Of a stretch of DNA of 64,000 nt, positions 42,690 to 53,520 are shown in pieces. Below the pieces are notes generated by a model. It made no database searches. It saw only the letters and a program-made list of their open reading frames with translations, and was not told the origin of the DNA. The DNA comes from Wyeomyia smithii (taxonomy: Eukaryota; Arthropoda; Insecta; Diptera; Culicidae). How positions within the stretch are numbered: the stretch's first letter is position 1; the number at the start of each line of letters is the position of its first letter. The translations under genes were made by a program, and so were the position numbers. Location: NCBI RefSeq assembly GCF_029784165.1, contig NC_073695.1, positions 159,526,646 through 159,590,645 on the forward strand. Direction: 5' to 3'.

Positions 42690-43592
42690 TTGAAATGTGC
42701 AATTATTGATGCCAAAAATTATTCTGTTTCAAAGGCTCAAGTGAAATTTGATTCACCAATAATTGACGAAAATCTTCAACTTCTAATTCGTTTGAAGAAT
42801 GTCCGCAGACGTCAATATCAACGTTCTCGTGACCCTGTTTTAAAACTATTTATAAAGATGTACAGAAAGAGATTAAACATAGATTTACTTTCTGAGAAAT
42901 CAAAATTTTGAGACTAAAGTTGAAAAATTGAAACCATATTCAAAACCCATTTGGAAGCTGTCGAAGATTATTAAGAAACCTTCGAAGCCTATTCCAGTTT
43001 TAAAAGATGGTGAACGTTTTCTTGTATCCAATGAACAAAAGGCTCAAAGACTTGCTCAGCAGTTTGAGAGTGTTCATAACTCAAATTTGAATTTTGTGAG
43101 TCCAATTGAAAATGAAGTCACACGTCAATTTGATTTAATTTCTTCCCAGAATTATTCACCTGCAGAAATAGTTGAAACTAACTTGAATGAGGTTAAATCA
43201 ATGATTAAAAATTTCAAAAATATGAAAGCACCTGGTGACGATGGAATCTTTAATATATTAATCAAACATCTCCCTAAGAGCACAATGGAATTTTTAGTGA
43301 AAATTTTCAATTGCTGCATATTTTCCCAAATTATGGAAAAATGCAAAAATTACTCCAATTTTAAAACCGGATAAGAATCCAGGTGAAGTTTCAAGTTATC
43401 GACCAATCAGTTTGCTTTCTTCAATAAGTACTGTTTGAGAGAATTATTCTTAACAGAATGATGTCACACATCAACGAAAATTCAATTTTTGCAAATGAAC
43501 AGTTTGGATTTCGCCATTGGCATTCCACAACTCATCAATTGCTCAGAGTAACTAATATGATACAAGCTAACAAATCTTAAGGTTATTCCACT
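42690..43592 (+). pseudogene. Jockey-type ORF2 fragment, part 1
   Basis: Covers the linker and first RT motifs: CAIIDAKNYSV, RLKNVRRRQYQRSRDPV, then KPYSKPIWKLSKI, KNMKAPGDDGIFN and KPDRNP-like sequence (here ATTTTAAAACCGG). Frameshifts lie near 42905 and 43320 and another near 43425; a TAA (CTTAAGG) replaces the expected codon just before the hAT insertion point. It is clearly decayed but collinear with the intact copy. RT motifs A and C lie beyond the hAT. Confidence 0.88.
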
Positions 43593-44571
43593 CAGAGGCG
43601 TCTCGTCCACCTGTTCAACCTGTTCATAGGACAGGTAGACAATTTCAGAACAATTACTCGAATTATTTCTCATTTGTAGCATGGATCTGACATCATTAAG
43701 TTTTCTTGTAACCTTAATGTTATTTCGAACATTCGAACATTTTTTTGATTTTCAATTTATTTTCACCAATTTCAATTTCTATTTATTTCTCCACCGTGAA
43801 GAATATAACCTGGCTAAACTCACTCTACACTACTCAACCCACCCGCAACACAGCTCACCCGTAATACAACACAACACAACGAGATAAGCAGTAATGACTA
43901 CCGTTTGTTCAAATCATTTATCTGAACTAGCATTCATTCAAACACTCCTCTGCATTTTCAAGTACTATAGCGTACGCAGCCAGTTATGTACATAAAGCGT
44001 GCACCACTACTAATGCGCAGCCTTGCGTAAAAATGACATTTGCGGTTCAAAAATTATGTTGAACCAAGCCGATGGAAACGATACCGCCGACGCCGACCCC
44101 CACGCCCATCATTCTTTGATGTTCGTTCATTGAAATTTGAGAGAGGCCGCGAGAGTACACAGCTCTCAACGCTCAAGCGAGCGTCAGGTCGATGCAAAGC
44201 CGAGAGTGCAGCGAAGGGTTTTCATGTATTTCCTCATTGATGACATTATTCTTCACGTGAGAAAAAAAGTGTCGCGCAGCGCTGAGTGCGATACAAATGA
44301 AAAATCGAACAAATTCATTCATGGTTATTGTAGATGTAGTGGTGTTTTTTCGTTGATGTGTGGTTTCGATTCAAGCCATTTTTCTCGATGTTGTTCATTC
44401 AATAACTTGAACCATAGTATGGTAACTAGAATGGTATAGTACATGTTTGACTGCTCACGTTACGGTTGCTTTTGATTTGTTTGTGACGGCTAAGACTACC
44501 ATTGCTCCATCTTTCAAATTTCTGTTGCTTTCTTGTGTGAAATTTCAATCTCGTTTAAGGAACGATACGTG

Positions 44572-44658
44572 GTGAGTAAAGTTTAATTACTTCATATATT
44601 TCAATTAATCATCAAAACTACCATATACCTACTGGAGATTGTTTGCGTGGATTTCCAG
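44572..44658 (+). other. Probable 5'-UTR intron of hAT transposase
   Basis: A donor GTGAGTAAAG at 44572 and an acceptor GGATTTCCAG ending at 44658 lie directly before the transposase ATG at 44659, giving an 87-base intron. Inferred from consensus only. Confidence 0.5.
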
Positions 44659-46674
44659 ATGGACAACGTTATGGATCATTGCATTATTGAGCAAATACTA
44701 AAGCGCCCGTTTGCCGCCAGAACCATGGAAGAAAAAGTTAAAGTTATTGGACGTCCGGTTCCTCGTCCACCTATATAACAATTAAAATCCACGTATAAGT
44801 TGAAGGGGAAAATTATGTCCCGCAACTTTAATGTGTCATCGTATGACCAGCAATGGCTGTGTGGATCGGCGAAATTAAATAAACTTTTCTGCTGGCCATG
44901 TTTGCTTTTCCGTAGCGCCAATGAAAAAAATGTTTGGAGCAAGGAAGGATATAGTGATCTGAATCACCTTTCTGCGTCAATTAAAACGCATTCGAGCTCT
45001 AAAGATCACATAAATAATTCACTTGCCTTATCGATGTTCGGGCAAATGAGGATAGACGAAGCACTTGACCATAGCCGGCAGATCACCCGCAATAAGCATA
45101 ACGAAGAAGTAACGAAAAACCGGAAGGGTATGCGAACTTTAATTGAGATCACCTGTTTCCTTGGCACTCACGGTCTCGCCTTTCGCGGACATTATGAATG
45201 TTCCGATTCCACGAACAGAGGAAATTATAAAGACCTCTGCACGTTGATCGCCGCCAGGGATCCAGCATTCCAGGACTTTATAAATAATAAAGTTTTCAGC
45301 GGAACGTCGGGAGGAATCCAGAACGAGCTTATAGAATGCATTGAAAGCTACATGCTTCAAACAATTAAAAGAGAAGTTCTTGATGCTGAGTTCGTGTCCA
45401 TTATGAGGATGAATCAACAGATACGGCTCGGTTATCGCAACTATCTTGTACTCTGCGCTACTTACGGCCCGATGGCAAGAAATATTCATAAAATATATTT
45501 TGCAAATATGTTAACAAATAGTTGATTTTTTTTCAATTCAACGAGGCTCAAACATTTTTTTTTCATTAAAATTTTAGGAACACCAGTTGAAAGGCTCGTT
45601 AGATTGGCAGACGTTAGCAGTGACAAAACCGCCGCTGCGTTGGCCGGACACGTTCATGAAATAGCAGCGTATTTTGGTCTTGATGGTGACAAAGTTGTAG
45701 CTCAGAGCTATGATGGAGCTGCTGTAATGTCCGGGGACAAATCTGGAGTGCAAACATTGGTGAAGCAACGGTTTCCAAAAGCTGGATATATCCACTGCCG
45801 CGCACATGTGCTTAATTTGGTGCTACTTCACTCGTGCACAAATAACAAGAAATCAGCAAGGTTTTTCAACACGATCTCATCACTCGCGGCATTTTTCTCG
45901 CAGTCACCTAAACGCAGCGAGACATTAAAGCAATTTATGGAGACCCACATACCAAATGTTTGCAAGACCAAATGGTCGTATAATTCGCGTATGATCAAAA
46001 TAATTGATTCGAATTATGCAGCGATTAATGAATGTTTAGGTGAGATTTATCTTGGCTACAGTGTCTTTGATGCTGAAACTTGTACTACAGCCAGAGGTCT
46101 TCACGCATTCATGCTTGAATTCAATACCGTATTCTTGCTCAAACTTTTTGCTAATATTTTTGCACATACAGATGTTCTGTATCAAATTTTGCAAACAAAA
46201 GAATTGGACGTAGTAGAATGTTTACGTAACGTCAAGGCTTGCCTCGCTTCTATCGAAGAGCTCAAAGCAGAGCATCATTTCTACAGAACGCTTAATGATG
46301 CAATTGATGTTTCTGGCGAAACGGTCACTGATAGCAACGGTATCAATTATCGTCCCATAAATATATTGTATTTAATTTCGTTTATCCTTGGACAAAACCT
46401 GCATCAAACTTTCTCCGAAACGCTTCGGCTGGCCAGAATGATACTGACATTGCCTATCACAACGGCGTCCATCGAACGAACATTTTCGGTTCTCCGACGG
46501 ATCAAAAATTATTTGCGCTCTAAATCGGGCCAGAATCGATTATTTGGTATTATGATGATGGCTGTGGAGAAAGATTTACTCCATGAGATAATGCTGACGC
46601 CATTATTTTACGACGATATTATCGACAAGTTTGCGTTAAAAGTAAACCGAAGGATTCCTTTGTTATATAAATAA
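44659..46674 (+). pseudogene. hAT transposase with TTF-type zinc finger
   Basis: Starts at the ATG at 44659 (MDNVMDHCIIEQILKRPF). Residues about 55-120 form a TTF-type finger (WLCGSAKLNKLFCWPCLLF, then HLSASIKTHSSSKDH). The catalytic region is split: DESTD lies near 45405-45430, one frame away from the preceding part. After a 103-base gap removable as a GC-AG intron, the frame continues with VVAQSYDGAAVMSG, HCRAHVLNLVL, a helical insert and the C-terminal dimerisation motif LPITTASIERTFSVLRRIKNYLRS. Lesions: TAA at 44776-44778 and a frameshift near 45400. Family role: cut-and-paste transposition giving 8-bp duplications. Confidence 0.9.
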
Positions 46675-46786
46675 ATGTTGATAAATAAAACTTTAAAAAT
46701 CTGTTATCGCAATACTGTTGTTTTAATGTTGCAAATGTCGATTGAACAGGTGGCCCACTTGGTCACGCGTCGCCTCTGATTCCACT

Positions 46787-47460
46787 TGAGCTGCTCTTTT
46801 AGACATAGAGAAAGCATTCGACAGTGTTTGGCATAAAGGTTTGATTGCGAAATTGCAAACATTTAATTTTCCAATTTTCCTAATCAAAATTTTGAAAAAT
46901 TATCTTACTGATAGAACTCTGCAGTTTGTCTATCAGAATTCGAGATCTGATAGATTTCCTGTCAGAGCAGGTGTGCCTCAAGGTTCTGTCTTGGGCCCAG
47001 TCCTGTACAACATATTCACTTCAGATCTTCCTGATTTGCCTCCAGGAAGCACAAAGTCATTGTTCTGCGATGACACAAGCATTTCCGTGAAAGGAAAAAG
47101 CCGTTGTGTCATATGCAGTCGATTGCAGAAAAGTTTAGATATTTTTTCTTCCTACTTGCAAAAGTGGAAAATCTCTCCCAATGCTTCTAAAACTCAAATG
47201 AAAATTTTTTCTCGTAAGACTAGGGCTTCTTTCCTCAAGCCAAACAATAATCACGTTGTCACGATGAATGGGGTTTCTTTAAGTTGGTCTGACAAGGTTA
47301 AGTACTTGGGACTAATTTACCATAAAAAACTTATTTTCAAAGAGCACATTGAAAGTATACAAGCCAAGTGCATCAAATATACGAGATGTTTATATCCTCT
47401 CATCGACAGGAATTCTAAACTTTGTTTAAAGAACAAACTTTGATTTACAAACACATTTTT
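46787..47460 (+). pseudogene. Jockey-type ORF2 fragment, part 2
   Basis: Resumes exactly after the hAT duplication: LDIEKAFDSVWHKGLIAKLQTF (motif A), AGVPQGSVLGPVLYNIF, SLFCDDTSISVKG (FCDD box), KYLGLIYHKKLIFKEHI and LYPLIDRNSKLCLKNKL. A lost T at about 47440 gives a stop after KNKL. The LINE insertion follows at 47461, with the ACACATTTTT duplication as its last ten bases. Confidence 0.92.
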
Positions 47461-47760
47461 TCATTCCGTCCCGAACGCTCGACGAAAACGGACGCATTAA
47501 GTGATTGTCTCGCTATAAAGTCGCTACTGTGTGAAGAAGAAAAGAAGCATTGCTTACTTGGTCGTGTTTCAAAGAGTGCGAAGTGCGGTGTAAAGACAAA
47601 CTGATAATCCGAAGGTCATCCTGCTATTGTGCTATAGCTGTGCCGCTGCGAAGCTGCCCGTTCCAGCACCGAAAGACTCGGTGATTGTGCTATTGAAGAC
47701 AACAAAGAAGAAGAGGTACGTGATTCTTTGCCACTGGACTGTTGCGCTAGTTTGAGCGCA

Positions 47761-49110
47761 ATGGATGTGAATCCCTTAGCCCCCGATCCCCCGTCTCCAA
47801 ACCCACCCGACCCTGTCCCTCCTGTTCACCCCCCCTCTGTCCCTGCTTTAGTCAATCCTCGTCCCAGGCTCTACCCAGACGGATCAACGGGTCCACTGGT
47901 TCTCTACATGAGGCCCAAACCAGGAGGAAAATCCCTGAACACGTTACAAATCGCGAAAGATCTGACGTCACGATACAAGGCCGTGACCGAAATCGCAAAA
48001 GTCAGACCAAACAAGCTCCGTGTCGTGGTCAATGATCTGGATCAGGCCAACGATATAGCTCGTTCTGAGCTCTTTACACGCGAGTATCGCGTGTATGTAC
48101 CTGCACGAGACGTGGAGATCGACGGTGTAATAACCGATTCGAGTCTGACTGTTGAGTGTATTCTGGGAAGCGGCGTCGGCTGCTTCAAAAAATCCACTAC
48201 CGAGGCGAAAGTATTGGATGTTAAGCAATTGCGGTCCATGTCGCTCGTCTCCGGAAAAAAAGTTTACACTCCGTCAGACTCGTTTCGCGTTACGTTTGCC
48301 GGATCTGCACTCCCTAGCCACGTTTCTATCAACCAGGTTCGTCTGCCTGTGCGTTTGTATGTGCCCCGTGTTATGAATTGCACCAATTGCAAGCAGTTAG
48401 GCCATACAGCTGCCTACTGCTGCAATAAGGCACGGTGTGGCAAGTGTGGGGAGACTCATGCGGAAGATTCTTGCAGTGTAAACGCTGAAACTGTGGGGAA
48501 AGTCTGCATGAGCTTTCCGCATGCCCGGTGTACATGCAACGCAGAGATAAAGTTAAACGGTCTTTTAAGGAGCGCTCAAAGCGTTCTTACGCTGAGATTC
48601 TTAAGAAGACCGTGACCACTTCTACCATAACATCGAACCCCTTTGATCTGTTGTCTTCAGATGAAACCGACTCTGACGAACCACTAGAGGGAACTTCTTT
48701 TGTCTGTCTTGGGGAGACTAGAAAGAGGAAAAATCTTTCCTCTCCTAAGCTTCCCAGGAAAGGACCTAAGGTTTCTCAAGATGGAATGAATAATACGAAC
48801 AAATCTAAAAGTGCTGCGGAAAAGCCGAAGCAAACTTCTCCTGGGCTTGCAAATTTAAAGTCCCAGAAGGAGTTCCCAGCGCTTCCTAACATCTAAAACC
48901 CCAGTTGTTCCATTTGCACACCCAGATAATCAAATAAACTCTGGATTGCTGAATTTTTCTAACATCGTGGACTGGATTTTTGAAAACTTCAATATACCTG
49001 ATCCAATTAAAAATTTCCTCACAGTACTTCTCCCAACAGTTAGATCATTTTTGAAGCAGTTGACTGCCCAATGGCCCCTCCTTGCAGCGATTGTATCCTT
49101 CGATGCCTAA
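47761..49110 (+). pseudogene. I-group ORF1 (Gag-like, frameshifted)
   Basis: Begins at the ATG at 47761 (MDVNPLAPDPPSPN), with a Pro-rich N-terminus, a central RNA-binding region (YMRPKPGGKSLNTL to VRLPVRLYVPRV) and CCHC knuckles: CTNCKQLGHTAAYC, CGKCGETHAEDSC, and a third, CGESLHELSAC, reached only after a one-base frameshift near 48490. The frame then runs to 48896 (RRDKVKRSFKERSKRSYAEIL to FPALPNI) and stops. A further frame shift there opens a C-terminal extension (PVVPFAHPDNQ to LLAAIVSFDA) ending at TAA 49108-49110, which overlaps the ORF2 ATG. It would bind element RNA. Confidence 0.86.
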
Positions 49111-52100
49111 TTCATCTGCGTATATGAAGGATCCTATCTCTGTCTTACAGTGGAATTGTAGAAGTATATTACCAAAACTTGATTCACTTAAAGTTTTGAT
49201 AAATAAAAACAAATGCGATGCATTTTCCCTTTGTGAAACTTGGCTTACTTCAAATATTGATCTTAACTTCCATGATTTAAATATTATTCGCCTTGATCGA
49301 GACACCCCATATGGAGGAGTACTTCTAGGGATTAAAAAGTGCTATTCTTTCTATCGTATTAACCTCCCCTCGATTCCAGGCATCGAAGTTGTCGCATGTC
49401 AAATGACAATACAAGGTAAAGAGCTTTGTATTGCCTCAATATATATTCCTCCCAGAGCACAGGTTGGGCAACGGCTGCTCTTTGATTTAATAGAACTTCT
49501 CCCCTCGCCACGTTTGATTTTGGGAGACTTCAACTCTCATGGTGTGGCTTTGGGTTCCCCTTACAATGATAACCGCTCCTCTTTGATCTATAACCTTTGC
49601 GATGACTTCGACATGACTATTTTGAACAACGGTGAAATGACACGTATCCCGAAACCTCCAGCGCGCCCAAGCGCTTTGGATCTATCCTTATGTTCGACGT
49701 CGCTACGGTTGGATTGCACATGGAAGGTAATCCTCGATCCTCACGGTAGCGACCATTTGCCTGTTCTTATTTCAATTACTAACGGTTCAACTCGCATGCG
49801 ACCAATTGATATTCCGTATGACCTCACACGGAATGTCGATTGGAAGTTATACGAGGAAATGATTTCAAAAACGGTCGATTCGATTCAACATCATCCACCG
49901 CTTGAAGAATACAACCTCCTCGCGGGCTTGATTCTCGACGCCGCGTTGCAAGCCCAAACGAAGAAATAGCCTGGCGTAACGATCAAAGAACCGCCTCCCA
50001 CTCCGTGGTGGGACAAAGAGTGCTCCGATGCCTACACGCAAAGATCCGACGCGTATCTGACCTTCCGGGATACAGACGATGCCGACGACTTTAAACGTTA
50101 TTCGGAGCTTGATACCAAGTTTAAAAGCTTGACTAAGGCAAAGAAACGCGGATATTGGCGTCGGTTCGTAAACGAGACATCAATGAGCACTCTTTGGAAC
50201 ACAGCCCGAAGAATGCGGAATCGCGTAACGGTCAACGAAAGCGAGGAGTCTTCAAGTAGGTGGATATTTGATTTTGCCAGGAAAGTATGTCCGGACTCTG
50301 TTCCTGCGCAAAACCTTGTTCGCGATACGTCTCCGGGCCACGACGCGATAGAATCACCTTTTACGATGGCAGAATTTTCAGTTGCCCTCCTGTCCTGTAA
50401 CAATAACGCGCCTGGGTTAGATAGAATCAAATTCAACTTGTTGAAGAATCTACCCGGCAATGCCAAGAGGCGCTTGTTGAACTTGTTCAATAAGTTCCTG
50501 GTGCAAAACATTGTACCGCAGGATTGGAGGCAAGTGAAGGTGATCGCCATCCAAAAACCAGGGGAACCAGCTTCTGATCACAACTCTTATCGGCCGATTG
50601 CAATGCTATCCTGTATCCGGAAATTGATGGAAAAAATGATACTCCGTCGCTTAGACCACTGGGTCGAATCAAATGGTCTGCTATCAGATACTCAGTTTGG
50701 CTTCCGCCGTGCCAAAGGGACGAATGATTGTCTTGCGTTGCTTTCAACAGATATTCAGCTGGCGTATGCTCGCAAAGAACAAATGGCGTCTGCGTTCTTG
50801 GACATTAAGGGGGCTTTTGATTCCGTTTCTATTGACATTCTTTCGGGTAAACTTCACCGACAAGGATTTTCTCCAATTTTAAACAATTTTTTGCACAATT
50901 TGTTGTCCGAAAAGCACATGCATTTTACGCATGGTGATTTGGCAACTTTTCGAATTAGCTACATGGGTCTTCCCCAGGGCTCATGTTTAAGCCCCCTGCT
51001 TTACAATCTTTATGTAAATGACATCGACGAATGTCTGGCAAATTCATGCACGATAAGACAACTTGCCGACGACAGCGTGGTCTCTGTTACAGGAGCCAAA
51101 GCTGCCGATTTGCAAGGACCATTGCAAGATACCTTGGACAATTTGTCTGCTTGGGCTCTACAGCTAGGTATCGAATTCTCTCCGGAGAAGACTGAGATAG
51201 TAGTTTTTTCTAGGAAGCATGAACCTGCTCAGCTCCAACCACAATTAATGGGTAAAACGATCTCTCAGGTTTTGGTGCATAAGTATCTTGGTGTCTGGTT
51301 CGACTCTAAGGGCACCTGGGGTTGCCATGTTAGGTATCTGATGAAGAAAAGTCAGCAAAGAGTAAATTTTCTTCGTACAATAACCGGATCATGGTTGGGA
51401 GCCCACCCAGGAGACCTTATAAGGCTTTACCAAACAACGATAATGTCTGTAATTGAGTACGGGTGTTTCTGCTTCCGCTCCGCAGCAAACACACATTTGA
51501 TCAAACTGGAGCGAATACAATATCGTTGTTTGCGTATCGCCTTAGGTTGCATGCAATCGACCCATACGATGAGTTTGGAGGTCTTAGCCGGAGTTCTAAC
51601 GTTGAAAAACCGCTTCTGGAGCCTGTCTTCTCGCATTCTTATCAAATGTGAGGTCTTGAACCGTCCTGTGATTGGAAATTTTGAAAGGTTAATCGAACTC
51701 AATTCTCAAACCCGTTTTATGACATTGTATTTCAATCACATGTCCCAAAATATTAACCCTTCTTTGAATATTCCAAATCGTGTCAACTTATCAAATACTT
51801 CTGATTCTACTGTGTTTTTCGATACATCCATGATAGAAGAAACTCGTGGAATCCCGGATCATTTACGCGTGCAGCAGATCCCTAAATTTTTTTCCAATAA
51901 ATATCGAAACATCAACTGCAACAATATGTTCTACACTGACGGATCACTTCTCGATGGGTCCACTGGCTTCGGTGTCTTCAATAGCAATTTAACCGTCTCC
52001 CATAAGCTCGATAATCCTGCTTCTGTTTACGTCGCAGAATTAGCTGCTATTCAGTACACCCTAGGGATTATCGAAAAAATGCCCACGGACCATTATTTCA

Positions 52101-52777
52101 TCTTTACGGACAGTCTCAGTTCTATTGAGGCTCTTCGATCGATGAAAGATGTTAGGCACTCTCCGTATTTCCTGGGGAAAATACGGGAACATCTGAGTGC
52201 TTTATCCGAAAAATCGTTTCAGATTACCTTAGCGTGGGTCCCTTCTCACTGCTCGATACCGGGCAATGAGAAAGCGGACTCTTTGGGTAAGGTGGGCGCT
52301 TCAAACGGTGAAATTAATGAAAGACCAATTGCTTTCAATGAATTTTTCGCATTTGTACGTCAGAATACGATCATCAGTTGGAAAAATTCTTGGACCAGAG
52401 GGGAACTGGGAAGGTGGTTACATTCCATTATACCCAAGGTATCGACGAATCCGTGGTTCAAGGGGTTGGATGTAGGTCGAGATTTCATTTGCGTGATGTC
52501 TCGGCTTATGTCCAATCACTATAGATTTGATGCGCATCTCCGTCGTATTGGGCTCGGGGAAAGTGGTATCTGTGCCTGTGGTGAAGGTTATCACGACATA
52601 GAGCACGTTGTTTGGTCATGCCCTGTACACCGTGACGCCAGGTCTAAATTAATAGCTTCCCTCCGGGCCGAGGGTAGAGAACCAGCTGTCCCTGTTCGTG
52701 ATGTCTTGGCGAGTCGCGACCTACCCTACATGTCCCTTATATACATTTTCCTGAAATCCATCCTTGCCCAAGTCTAG
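49103..52777 (+). pseudogene. I-group ORF2, copy 2: EN-RT-RNase H, one stop
   Basis: Chosen start is the ATG at 49103 (MPNSSAYMKDPIS), inside the ATGCCTAA overlap with ORF1. Endonuclease (residues 1-230): LQWNCRS, LCETWLTSN, ILGDFNSHG, SDHLPVLIS. RT: LLSCNNNAPGLDRIKF, SYRPIAMLSCIRK, SAFLDIKGAFDSVSI, MGLPQGSCLSPLLYN, box LADD. RNase H: FYTDGSLLDGST, VAELAAIQYT, FTDSLSSIEAL, WVPSHCSIPGNEKADSL. C-terminal CACGEGYHDIEHVVWSC cluster. The only lesion I find is TAG at 49967-49969, where copy 1 has TAT; the frame is otherwise open for 1,220 codons. Otherwise complete. Confidence 0.94.
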
Positions 52778-53280
52778 TCCCATTCCTTTCCACCCACATT
52801 CAACAAAACGGCAAGACCACGTCGTAGACCTCGATTTTGAAACCAGCAATTGAACCCCACACGAACTCGCCAGGAAAACTCGAGGCCTTTCTTGATATCT
52901 TGGCTCAGCGGCACACACCATATGGCAACTTGAACACCAGCGAACAACAACAACGAACCAAAACCAGCAACTAGACCCCGCACAATACCCTCAGAACCCG
53001 AGGATTACAAGCCCCTGTCCCAGCTCATGACATCGTGGCTTGGCAGAACAAATCCATACATGCTGCATATTCATTCGATGATCATCAGACTATAAAACAC
53101 TGATTGAATAATACATGCTAGTTTTAAGATAGACTTAATTTCAGCTCGTAGTCGGCAGCGAGGCTAAAAAATTTGCTTATAGATTTTAAGTCATCCGATA
53201 TAATTGGCGCCGTTAAACATTGAATTGTATTTGTGCCGTGTCAAATAAATGATTTGTGAAGAAAAAAAAAACACATTTTT

Positions 53281-53520
53281 AGACCAGCAATGCTTTATGC
53301 TGTACCGATCTGGTCAAGTTGCTGTTCAACAAGGAAGAAAACGTTCCAAAGGATTCAGAATAAAATTCTGATAATGATTTTGAAGCGTCCTTCTTGGTTT
53401 GGTACACTCGAATTACATAGACTTACTGGTGTTGAACCATTAGAAGCTATGTCAAATAAAATTATAAACAATTTTCGACAAAAATCGTTGCAATCCTCAA
53501 TTGCTACGATAAGCTCTCTT
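53281..53520 (+). pseudogene. Jockey-type ORF2 fragment, part 3
   Basis: Resumes after the LINE duplication: PAMLYAVPIWSSCCSTRKKTF, ILKRPSWFGTLELHRLTGVEPLEAM, NNFRQKSLQSSIATISSL. It breaks off just before the usual stop codon, and another LINE fragment begins at once. Confidence 0.93.

Larger units (their letters stand above)
43593..46778 (+). mobile_element. hAT DNA transposon (3.19 kb)
   Basis: TIRs start CAGAGGCGTCTCG (left) and, reversed from the right end, CAGAGGCGACGCG, and share a CCACCTGTTC block. Perfect 8-bp target duplications ATTCCACT lie at 43585-43592 and 46779-46786, within the Jockey sequence. Inside is a TTF-finger/hAT transposase gene (44659-46674) with at least one stop and one frameshift, so it is a dead autonomous-size copy. 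Confidence 0.96.
47461..53270 (+). mobile_element. Full-length I-group LINE, copy 2 (5.8 kb)
   Basis: Bounded by 10-bp duplications ACACATTTTT (47451-47460 and 53271-53280) within the Jockey sequence, with an A-tail at the 3' end. It begins TCATTCCGTCCCGAACGC, a start typical of an I/Jockey-group internal promoter region. Order: a 300-bp 5' UTR, ORF1, ORF2 with endonuclease, RT and RNase H, a 490-bp 3' UTR. ORF1 has two frameshifts and ORF2 one stop. Lian-type elements of Aedes have this domain order, but identity is not tested. Confidence 0.95.
42690..53520 (+). mobile_element. Jockey-type LINE fragment split by two insertions
   Basis: Three collinear pieces of one Jockey-type ORF2 (42690-43592, 46787-47460, 53281-53520) match successive parts of the full-length copy at 28576-31236. 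The gaps are exactly a hAT transposon and a full-length I-group LINE, each with target duplications made from Jockey sequence. The copy is truncated at both ends: it starts in the linker after the endonuclease and stops at AGCTCTCTT, just before the expected stop codon. Confidence 0.95.

Noticed and set aside
44040..44439. Basic frames upstream of the hAT transposase as an extra hAT gene
   Set aside because: No domain, overlapping frames, and a good intron acceptor lies directly before the 44659 start.
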